Assembly: GCA_028641055.1 (NCBI GenBank)
Contig: CM054060.1
Span: forward strand, 62,153,371 to 62,217,370
Length of the DNA: 64,000 nt
Origin: Alopecurus myosuroides
Taxonomy: Eukaryota; Streptophyta; Magnoliopsida; Poales; Poaceae
Reading direction: 5' to 3'
Shown: piece by piece, positions 55,810 to 64,000 of the stretch
Numbering within the stretch: position 1 is the first letter of the stretch
How the letters are laid out: every line of letters starts with the position of its first letter
Notes under the pieces: model-generated
Seen by the model: only the letters and a program-made list of their open reading frames with translations
The model's database searches: none
What the model was told of the DNA's origin: nothing
Translations under genes and position numbers: made by a program

Positions 55810-57082
55810 GCACGACTCTCTGCTATCCTTTCCCCACCTCATCTCATTCTCTCCATCTCCCCATCGCTCTATCCACGCCAACCAAAACCGTCGTCACCGC
55901 AACAACTTTGTGGAAACGTTGGAAGCCTCCATAAGCTTCTTTGTCGAGCCCGGAAGCTCCGATGTCTTGCCATTGTCCTCTCTGCGGAAGGAATCAGCGT
56001 GGGACGCCCGGGGTCGACGACACTGTCTTCGTCTTCTTCACGACCGGCTGGCCCCCGCCACGCAAATTCTCCCGCTCCAACAAGGCCCCTCTTCCCCATT
56101 GGACTCCCCTGCAGCAAAATGTTCCCCATGTCCTGCCAAATCCTTCGCCTAAGAGCCCGACCTACCAAGGTTTTTTTTTGACATGGATGTCGCTCCGCGG
56201 TGCTGCTGCCGACGAAAGACCTTTGCTGAGCCATGGAGCCACAGAGCTCCTCCCTACGCTTAGTCTTATTGTCGTTTACTTCCTCGTCGCGTTTCCCATG
56301 TCCACCTAAAGCTTCAAGACGGCTCCCCGTCACCTCGGTTGTCATCAACAACACTGCGGACTACCCTGTGCCGCACTGCGCCGCGGCGGCAGGAGCCGGT
56401 CCACGGGGATGGTGATGTGTGGGCGGCCGGCCTTCATCGACGCGGAACGGGCCACGTGCTCCTGTTCTGCCTTGGGCTCTCCTTCGTCTATGCGCCAAGG
56501 GACGGGCGGTGACCGGTATTTCATCAGCGCCGACCAGGCGCACTGCCTCGGTGGCACGAGACTGCACGTGCACATCAGCAGTGCTGGCTCCGCGACGGGT
56601 CCACTACCCGGGAGGCGAGCACATGCGCCGCACTCAGCCTTGTAGCAAGTTATGTTGCGAAGTGGAAAGAAGGACCCGGTAATAAAAAGAAACAAAAGCA
56701 CAAGGGTGTCTTCACGAAAAAAAAAACCAGACAACCACGTCACCATCCTAATGGCGGTCGGCGGAATGATTATAACGTGTAACATCGGCACAAACTGTTG
56801 ATCAATATTTAGCAATTTTTGATTTGGTGACCAATCCACTCATGTGTGTCAACTTGATTTTTCTTTGAAGCGGGGCAAAGAGCTTTGCCATTTATATTGA
56901 TAGAGAAGTAGCAAACATGGAGACCGAAGCCAAAAACTCCTAAATGCTGCACAAGACTTTTAGTCTAAAAATTAAGAAGGCCACTCACTTCTGCTCATAA
57001 ACGAATAAATACATGAAAAACAAAACTATAAATATATTTCCGTCAACACAAAGAGTACACATACGGATACATGTAAACCAAA
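55810..57082. other. Unassigned sequence, GC-rich, possible LINE tail at 56862
   Basis: Several frames of 60-164 codons overlap on both strands in the GC-rich part 55860-56650, but none shows a domain or a preferred strand. At 56862 TTTTTCTTTGAAGCGGGGCA begins a stretch that reads on the minus strand like the 3' end of a grass LINE (TCAATATAAATGGCAAAGC). Confidence 0.35.
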
Positions 57083-57095
57083 AGTACAAGTGTAT
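57083..57095. repeat. LINE-1 target-site duplication, left copy
   Basis: AGTACAAGTGTAT, identical to 58389-58401. Confidence 0.93.
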
Positions 57096-58388
57096 GGGAT
57101 TTGTGCGGGCCGACGGATTTGGGTGGGCTAGGGTTTGTGGAAACAAGGACGAGAAACATTGCGTTACTGGCGCGCTGGATCGTGAAATTGGAAAGGGGGG
57201 ATAACGATTTGTGCTGCCAAATTTTGAGGAAAAAATACCTTGCAGATGGGAGTTTCTTCCAATCTTCGCCAAGTGGGGGGTCGCAGTTTTGGAAGGGGTT
57301 ACATGCTGTGAAAAACTGGCTGTCCAGAGGGTTGTATTACAGAGTGGGGGATGGCAAGAAGGCTAGATTCTGGAGAGATGTGTGGTTGGGTCAGAACCAA
57401 TTTTGTCATCTTTTTCCTCGTATTTTCAGCAGTTGTGATCAACAAGATGGGTCGGTTGCGGACATCTTAGGATCAGGGGCCCCGGTTCTCTCTTTCAGAC
57501 GCTCCTTTGGTCATCTGGAGCTCGAGGAGTGGAGGGAGCTCCAAAACTTGGTTGCGGGGGTTTCGCTGAATGACAATCAGGATGTGGGATTGTGGTCTTT
57601 AAACAAAAACCAGCAGTATTCACCTAGATCTCTTTACCGCGAGATTCTTCACCTGGGGGTGCGGGATGTTAGGTTTGATGAGCTCTAGAAAACTAATATG
57701 CCACTTAAAATCAAGATTTTCGTCTGGATGTGTGTTAGGGGCCGCATTCAGGTGGGGGCTGATTTGAAGTCAAAAGGCTGGCCGGGTGACCCGAGCTGTA
57801 GCATGTGCGGTGAGTGGGAATCATTATCGCATCTCATGTTTCATTGCCCGGTCTCGCACTTCGTTTGGTGGGCGATCAAGGAAGCGCTTGGCCTTGCCCA
57901 TGCGCCAAACTCGTGTGAGGATCTTAATAATCTTTTTAGGACAAAGTATCCAGCCAAGAAAGAGTGTTTCTTGGGTTGGGCGGTGACGGGGGCAACATAC
58001 TGGACCATTTGGCTGGCTCGCAATGATCTAGTCTTTAATAAGAAAGTGGTTTCTTCTCCTGCGACAATTCTTTATAAACTAACCTCTTAGTTTAACCAGT
58101 GGACGTGCCTAGTGCCGCGGAAGCGTGAAGGCGATTGGGCGAGCGTGAAGGAGTCCCTCAAAGGAATGGTGGAGCGTGCGCTTCTCATGGTGTGACGAGG
58201 AGTTGGATGATCCTAGTTTCTAGTTCTGTTGCTAGTAGTTTTTCGCTTGTCTTTTGAAATATTTTGGCTTGTAATGCTATCCTTTTAAAACTGGGTTTGT
58301 CCCCAGTCTGGTGGTGAACTTGTTTGTATTGAATCTGTGGCTTTCTTAATAAAGCCGGGCGGGCGCCTTTTCTCTTAAAAAAAAAAAG
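57096..58388 (+). mobile_element. LINE-1: 5'-truncated L1-like LINE
   Basis: It starts abruptly within the ORF2 C-terminal region and ends with AATAAAG (58350) and a run of 11 A (58377-58387), flanked by an exact 13-bp duplication. This is a typical truncated target-primed insertion. Confidence 0.93.
57101..58090 (+). pseudogene. LINE-1 ORF2 C-terminal part with zf-RVT domain
   Basis: The frame 57101-57688 contains TDLGGLGFVETRTRNIALLA, LRKKYLADGSFFQSSPSGGS, QFWKGLHAVKNWLSRG and GDGKKARFWRDVWLG, conserved after the RT of plant LINEs. A stop at 57686-57688 is followed in the next frame by KIKIFVWMCVRGRIQVGADL and the zinc-binding CSMCGEWESLSHLMFHC (zf-RVT). The copy lacks endonuclease and RT. 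Confidence 0.9.
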
Positions 58389-58401
58389 AGTACAAGTGTA
58401 T
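58389..58401. repeat. LINE-1 target-site duplication, right copy
   Basis: AGTACAAGTGTAT after the poly-A run. Confidence 0.93.
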
Positions 58402-58510
58402 TTCCCTCAAATAAAGAGTACAAATACACGCACATCATGCATCCTGAACAAGAGATTCAGGAGAAAACTAGTAGTACATCCTTCCTCGCGCATGAAACTG
58501 TTGGAGCGTT

Positions 58511-58867
58511 TCAATTCGTAACAGGACCATGGAACTTCTTGTAGTATCCAAATAGCAGGACGGCGATCCACACAAAGTAGAAGACGTAGTGGATCGGAAA
58601 AACTCCGCTGTTTGCTAGATGTTGTTCGATACCATAGTGTAACATGGCCAGTATCAGCGAAATCAGCTCAAAGAAGACAACCTTGAAGATGACATCCTTG
58701 CGTAGACAATGGTCGATGCCCCGGCGCGCCGCTGCCTTCAGTGTCGCCGTCACGGTCATCCTGTTTTCTTCTTTGCAGATATCCTCGGAACTTTGGTTGA
58801 GAAGTACTCCAGTTCGTATTGGATCGATTGTGTTTTGCGAGTCCAAGCACCCAGATATGTTGGACAA
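58511..58867 (-). CDS. Candidate small host gene: two-helix membrane protein, unknown
   Basis: An open frame of 118 codons from an ATG at 58867; a second ATG at 58759 (MTVTATLKAAARRGIDHCLR) would give 82 residues and looks the more natural start. The protein has a basic N-terminal region, a hydrophobic segment at about residues 59-79 (VIFKVVFFELISLILAMLHY) and another at about 89-108 (VFPIHYVFYFVWIAVLLFGY), then ends KKFHGPVTN. I recognise no family and see no retroelement motif. It may be a last exon. It is flanked by two LINEs. Expression evidence is needed to call it a gene. Confidence 0.4.
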   Translation of the reverse strand: MSNISGCLDSQNTIDPIRTGVLLNQSSEDICKEENRMTVTATLKAAARRGIDHCLRKDVIFKVVFFELISLILAMLHYGIEQHLANSGVFPIHYVFYFVWIAVLLFGYYKKFHGPVTN

Positions 58868-58873
58868 TTTATA

Positions 58874-59770
58874 GGTAGCAAAGCCGGACAGAACACGGAC
58901 GTTTTGGAAGCGAGGATCATGTCGGAACCGGATTAATTATTCGAGTCCATCTCGGCCACGTAACCGACACGACATAGTATTGTGACACGGGTTTTTGACT
59001 CGGCCACCGAGAATTGTCGCGCGACACAAATTCAGACCGTAAAGCTCAAACACGGCCGCTGCCGCTGTTGCCGGAGTCGGCCGCGGTGGCGATGGGCCCT
59101 GCTCCGAAGGTGGTGGCGACAGTCGCGCGCCCTTCCCAGCGATGGTGCTTGGAGCTCGGGTCTGTGTGGCTGGAGATGGCCGGCAGCCTTCACCGGTTGT
59201 GGTGATCGACTAGAGGTGGGTGCTCCTGTGGCGGCGATTTGCGCAGCGGCTCGGGCAAGATCTTGTCGTTGCCTCCTGCTCCCTCGGCGTGCTCAGCTGT
59301 GCATTTCTCAGATTCCTGGTCTCTAGGACGATGAGATCTTCCTGGGGAGTTGACTTGGGCAAGGATGGTCATCACTCATCAGCTGGGTTTGGTTCTATCT
59401 GGACGTGTTGTAGGGACTGCGGGTTGTGGTCAGGTGGTGCAGGTGGTAGGAGGTGGAGCACCTTCGATAAAAATCCTCGCTTCGACTTTGGTCCGAGCCG
59501 GCGTCGGTGACAACCACGGGTGTTGCCAACTTTCCTGGCCATGGGTTGTGCTCTGCTCCTCGTCCACGAAAAACTGATAAACACCACCACAATTCGGGTT
59601 AGTGCTCCTTAGGCAGCAGGGTGTTCACTAATACTAAAGAAACTCTTATCCCATATACATATCGGCAAAATACAGGGAGCTTGTTTTGGCTCCCGAACTC
59701 ATATGCTCCTTCCCGGTTAATTCTTTTGAAATAAATATTAGAACAAAAAATCTAAACTTTTATTGGCAAC
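58874..59770. other. Unassigned GC-rich stretch
   Basis: 58990-59580 is GC rich (GGTGGTGGC-type) with overlapping frames on both strands of up to 114 codons and no recognisable domain. It could be a retroelement leader or a decayed gene. Confidence 0.4.
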
Positions 59771-59775
59771 AAACA

Positions 59776-59792
59776 TATATATATATATATAA
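59776..59792. repeat. (TA)n microsatellite
   Basis: An uninterrupted alternating AT tract in AACATATATATATATATAAGG. Confidence 0.85.
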
Positions 59793-59834
59793 GGTTTTAA
59801 CGTACGCGAAAAGTTTCGCGATGAAATGACAATT

Positions 59835-59913
59835 GTGTTGCTCTATACGAAAAAAACTGTGATCCAAAAAAATAATTTAAAATAACCATTTTGTTTTTCG
59901 CGTAGAGCAACAC
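59835..59913. repeat. Foldback with 20-bp arms
   Basis: GTGTTGCTCTATACGAAAAA (59835-59854) pairs with TTTTTCGCGTAGAGCAACAC (59894-59913) with two mismatches and a 39-base AT-rich loop; weaker pairing extends outward. It could be a small MITE or a hairpin source. Its target duplication is not clear. Confidence 0.7.
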
Positions 59914-59935
59914 ACATTTGCATAAACGGCACCCC

Positions 59936-60240
59936 CCACCCCCCGAGAAGGGCCCGTGCTCCATTATTATTGAAATAACGGAACCACCAACCAGTCATCC
60001 ATAGCGTTTTTGTACATAGGGTCGCAGCCCCTCAGACCCCAGCCACCCAAAGGATCAGTTTATGTACACCAACACAAGAGCCCAAGCTAGACAAAACAAG
60101 CCAAAACGCAACGCTCAACGAGCAGGAGAAACTAATGAAAACGATGGGATCTCACTGAAGACAAGTGCTAGATAAAGCACCAGGCACGAAAGGTAATCTA
60201 AAGAGTATCTGGACCAAAAGCAGCAGGACCAAGGGGGTAA
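59936..60240 (-). other. LINE-2 3' untranslated region
   Basis: Non-coding sequence after the ORF2 stop at 60241, reading GTTGGTGTACATAAACTGATCC then TATGTACAAAAACGC on the minus strand. LINE 3' regions of this kind are normally the RT recognition site. Confidence 0.6.
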
Positions 60241-60734
60241 TCAGTTGACATCCTCCATCACTTCATCATCATCATCTTCCAGCAGCAGGTTTCGACGAGG
60301 CACCACAGCGCTTGCACGAGCTCGAGCAGTTTCGATAGATGTTGCCACACGGATCAAGGTGTTCGCACCTTCCCTGAGATCATCACGTTCTTGCTGCGGG
60401 TGAAGACCTGCCCAATAATTGAAAAACACACACGAGTAACTAATTAGTTCAAACGGGGAGCTGATTAACTTGGCCTCGAAACAGGCCCGATTCCTCAGCT
60501 TCCAGATGGCCCAGCAAATAGCAGCTAGCCCAGTAATCTGAATGTTACGAGATGCAGAAAGATACTGTGGTAGCCACCAGAAATACCGCAGAAAGGAGCC
60601 TGGGCGATCCTTGGCACCCACAGCGGCACCCACCACACTCCAGACATATTTTGCCGCGTCACAACGGAAGAACAAGTGAAAAATCGATTCATCACTGTCA
60701 CAGATCTGACAGCCAAAATTCCCAACCCATTTCC
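60241..60734 (-). pseudogene. LINE-2 ORF2 C-terminus with zf-RVT
   Basis: After a frameshift at the A8 run (60735-60742 on the plus strand as T8) the sequence reads FGCQICDSDESIFHLFFRCD, the zinc-binding zf-RVT motif, then AKYVWSVVGAAVGAKD and ITGLAAICWAIWKLRNRACF. It ends in a very acidic tail (LLLEDDDDEVMEDVN). One base separates it from the upstream frame. Confidence 0.88.
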
Positions 60735-63589
60735 TTTTTTTTCATATTATCTTTTGTTGAAATTGCATTATGCCAAATAAGCCAGAGCCAAACTTTAATC
60801 TTGAAAGGAATTTTCGCCTTCCACAGATGCTTGAAGGACCTATCTACACCCATATTCGACAGGTGATTGTACATCGATTTCATAGTAAAGTTACCTGATT
60901 TAGTCCATTTCCAACTAGGAATATCTTCAGTATCATTCAGGGCAACACAAGCCAACTTATTAGTCAGGTTTCTCAAGTTATTTTGGAGGTCCCCTATCAA
61001 CCACCTTTGAAAGGAAAGGGTCCACCCTCTACAAGCCAGCTCGGCTACTGAAGCCTCCTGTTCATTACAAATTTCAAACAGCCCAGGGAACAGGTTCATC
61101 AAGGGTGTGTGTCCACACCAGGCATCTTTCCAAAAGCTAGTTCTTCTCCCATTACCTACCCTCATGACTCTCCCTTCCAGGTAGTGGTGTCTAATCTTCA
61201 GAAGATCAGACCAGAATGCAGAATCTCTAGCATTATGCTTTATCATCGTGATCCCTCTCTCACCTAGATATTTAGCTCTAACAAACTGCTGCCAGGGCCC
61301 ATCCCCAGTCTCAAGCTTCCACCACCATTTACACATAAGACTGATATTAAATTTTGCCAGATTTTTTACACCAAGGCCACCCTTCTTTCTAGGTTTACAA
61401 ATTATCTTCCAGCTAAGTAGATGGTACCTCTTCCTGGCTGCACTACTTTGCCAAAGGAAAGACCTCCTTGGCTTATCTAATTCTTCCAAGGTTGTTTTAT
61501 GCAGTAAGAATAAGGACATATGATAGACTGCAACTGATGACAAACACACATCCGTTCTTATGACTCTGCCCCCAATAGACAAAGCCCCTCCCATCCATCC
61601 ATCCATCATCTTCCTTACCTTCCCTCCTAAAAACTGCATTTCCTTGACAGTATTTCTCCTGGAATTGACAGGTACCCCCAAATAAGTAATGGGCCAATCC
61701 CCCTTCTGGCAATTAAACATATCAGTGTAGTTTTGTTTTTTCTCAGCATCTTCTAGCACCATTAACACTTCACTCTTCTCAAAATTAATCTTCAGGCCAG
61801 ACATGCTCTCAAAAATAGATAAAAGAAGTTTCAGATTCCTGGCAGTCTCCAAATCATCTTTCATCAGGAAAATGGTGTCATCTGCATACTGCAAAATGGC
61901 AATACCTCCATGTATTATGTGTTCAGCCAACCCAGTTATCAGCCCAGCATCTTGTGCCCTGTGAACCATCTTGGCTAGATTCTCAGCAGCAGCATTAAAA
62001 AGAAATGGAGATAAGGGGTCTCTCTGTCTTACACCTTTATAACTGGCAAAATAGGGCCCACCTACATCATTCACTTTAACACTCAAGGTCCCATGATGTA
62101 TAACACTCTTCAACCAAGCCAGCCACTTTCCACTGAAACCTTTCTGTTTGCAAGTCTCCAGGAGAAAATCCCAGTTAACCTTATCATAGGCTTTTTCAAA
62201 ATCAATCTTCAAGATCACTCCCTGTTTCTTCTGGTATTTGGCTTCTTTTATGATCTCTTGCAGCAGTTCCACACCATCAAGAATGTGCCTTTGTTTGATG
62301 AAAGCAGTCTGGCATTTATTCACTAACTTCCCCATGTAAGGCTCTAGTCTGTTGGTCAGGGTCTTAGTGAAAATTTTAAATAAGACCTGCAACAGACAGA
62401 TGGGTCTGTATTTCTGAATCCTGTCAGCATCCTCACTCTTAGGAAGAAGAGTGATAATCCCATAATTTATTCTAGATAGATAAATATCATGCATGAAAAA
62501 CTCATGGAATAAACCCATCAAATCACTTTTGATAATTGGCCAGCAAGCCTGGTAGAATTCAGCAGGAATCCCATCAGGACCAGCTGCCTTGTTTTTCTCC
62601 ATGCCATCAATGACTGTTTTGATTTCATTCTCAGTAAAGTGTCTATCCAAATCCAATCTATCAGCCTCAGACAAGATCTCCTCCATATTCCACACATTAC
62701 TTCTAAGATTGAACCCTTTTGCCACAGAGGGGCCAAAGAGTTCCTTATAGAAGGCAGTAGCATGTTGTAAGATGTTGGGTGTCCCCTGAATAATCTCCTG
62801 ATCTTTTTTCAGGGAGAAAATTACTTTTCTCCTCCTTCTGCCATTAGCTACTCTATGAAAAAATTCAGTATTCCTATCACCTTTTAACAGCCACATTTCA
62901 CTAGATCTTTGATGCCAATAAGCCTCTTCAGTTTCATGGATCTTCATCAGGTTATTTTGTATCTGCCCTTTTCTGATTAATTGGTCACTAGATAGTGGAC
63001 CAGTTTCTTCTAACAGTTCAAGTTCCTGTAATTGTTTCAGCATTTCAATCTTTAGTTTCTTATTGCTGCCTCTCAAATTAGCCTCCCAACCTTTAAGATG
63101 GTTTTTGACATTTTTTAACTTCAACTGAAACTGTTCTAATCTGGATCTTGCCCTAACAGGTTTAGACCAGGCCTTCTCAACCCTGCACAAGAAATCCTCT
63201 TCCCTAAGCCAACTTTTTTCAAATCTGAATTCCCTTTTCCTATCAGAATCACCTTCCATGGTATCAAGAATGATTGGATTGTGATCAGACATCTCCCTGG
63301 TGATTTTGTGTACTGTAACCAAAGGGAAAAGTTTTTCCCAGTCTCTGTTCATGAGGAATCTATCTAGCTTTTCCAGGGTTGGAATATCATGATCATTGGA
63401 CCAAGTGTAGGCCCCTCCAGTCATATCTATCTCCCTGAGCTCATATGTATTGATGATGCCATTAAAAACATCTCCCCACTTCATAGATGAAATATTCTTA
63501 TTTTTATCAGCAGAACATCTAAGCAAATTAAAGTCTCCACCAATGAGCATGGGAAGGGATTGGTCTGCACAAACTCCAGCCAATTCAAC
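60698..63589 (-). pseudogene. LINE-2 ORF2: endonuclease C-terminal part and reverse transcriptase
   Basis: About 960 open codons. The endonuclease part has MLIGGDFNLLR, FLMNRDWEKLFP and the catalytic SDHNPIILDT. RT follows with AAGPDGIPAEFYQACW, YRPICLLQVLFKIFTKTLTN, GVILKIDFEKAYDKVNWDFL, GVRQRDPLSPFLFN and the active site LQYADDTIFLM (YADD codons near 61877-61888). Then come conserved post-RT blocks (WITYLGVPVN-like, RRSFLWQSS, GGLGVKNLAKFNISLMCKWW). It stops at 60698 through the A8 shift. RT and endonuclease residues look intact. Confidence 0.93.
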
Positions 63590-64000
63590 AAAAAAAATTC
63601 TTATCCTTGTCATGCGCTGCCCCATAAACAATAACCAAACATGAGTCCACTTTTTTCTTGATATCATACACCACCACTTTTACATGAAATTTGCCCATAG
63701 AAATTTTTTTAACATCAAACTTATCTTTCTTCACACCCCCCAGAATGCCACCAGCTTTACCAACAGAAGGCAACCAGTTCCAAGTAAATTGACACAAAGG
63801 GTCAATTTTCCTAAAGAAAGCTGGAGAGAAATCTTTTTGCATTGTCTCTTGTAAACCCACAAAATCCACTTGATTAGTTCTGATAAAATCTTGAAGACAA
63901 TCCCCCATCCCTTTTTTCCCAACACTTCTCCAATTCCAGCTGGCCCTATCATAAATATTTAGGATTTTTCTTTCTCAACCTGGGACCAGTCAGCAGTTCA
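63590..64000 (-). pseudogene. LINE-2 ORF2: endonuclease N-terminal part
   Basis: The frame is open from the window edge: ASWNWRSVGKKG, DFIRTNQVDFVGLQETMQKD (catalytic E in QET), WNWLPSVGKAGGILGGVK and LVIVYGAAHDKDKNFF. A run of eight A (63590-63597 on the plus strand), probably one too many, shifts it out of frame with the rest of ORF2. Confidence 0.88.

Larger units (their letters stand above)
59936..64000 (-). mobile_element. LINE-2: long L1-like LINE (5' end beyond window)
   Basis: On the minus strand it encodes AP-endonuclease, RT and a zf-RVT C-terminus in the LINE ORF2 order. The 3' end is taken near 59936-59950, after ...TTCAATAATAATGGAGCACG; there is no long poly-A, so this edge is approximate. 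The 5' UTR and any ORF1 lie right of the window. No insertion interrupts it. Confidence 0.9.

Noticed and set aside
55869..56354. Minus-strand frame of 161 codons in the GC-rich region, and overlapping plus-strand frames
   Set aside because: Open by high GC content on several frames at once; no domain, no splice signals that favour one strand.
59190..59600. Frames on both strands at 59.0-59.6 kb as a host gene
   Set aside because: No consistent frame, motif or start context.

Overview
The window is grass nuclear DNA, most likely from a Triticeae or closely related Pooid genome (wheat, barley, rye or Aegilops type). Nearly every base before 53.7 kb belongs to LTR retrotransposons nested inside one another. 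Lineages seen: Athila-like Gypsy (PBS matching tRNA-Asp, an RT insertion with the ELIP motif), Tat-like Gypsy (two RNase H domains plus an antisense gene), BARE/Angela-like Copia and Sirevirus-like Copia. There are no bacterial-type operons, rRNA, tRNA genes or CRISPR arrays.

Layout from 1 to 53.7 kb. The oldest frame is Copia-1 (minus strand), whose 5' LTR ends at 53732 and whose 3' end lies left of the window. Four elements sit inside it: Gypsy-1 (left edge to 4843, plus), Copia-2 (6819-27921, minus), Gypsy-4 (28687-38970, plus) and Gypsy-5 (39800-53022, minus). Copia-1 coding sequence continues from one gap to the next (gag 39.6-38.97 kb, then 28.69-27.92 kb, then 6.82-4.84 kb). Copia-2 is split in its 3' LTR by Gypsy-2 (7716-20937, minus), a large non-autonomous Athila derivative. 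The left LTR of Gypsy-2 is split by a Sirevirus-like Copia-3 (about 9067-12177), which is cut by a truncated Athila Gypsy-3 (12178 to about 15368). Target-site duplications support Gypsy-2 (GTGAT, exact), Gypsy-5 (AGATA, exact), Copia-2 (AATCA/ACTCA) and, weakly, Gypsy-4.

Layout from 53.7 to 64 kb. This part is less dense. It holds a possible Copia RNase H scrap, a non-autonomous hAT element (54865-55801, 8-bp duplication CTAGTGTA), a 5'-truncated LINE on the plus strand (57096-58388, 13-bp duplication), a small candidate host gene for a two-helix membrane protein (58511-58867, minus), a foldback, and a long LINE on the minus strand (about 59936 to beyond 64000).

Most notable: Gypsy-5 is young (LTRs differ at 4 of 466 positions). 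Antisense to its own transcript it carries a complete-looking multi-exon gene (TATA box at 40656, seven inferred exons to 44704) resembling the 'putative gypsy type transposon' (Transposase_28) family. Its splice sites are canonical and intron phases agree at five of six introns; two frameshifts break it. Decay elsewhere follows two patterns: glutamine-to-stop C-to-T changes, and one- or two-base shifts in homopolymer runs.
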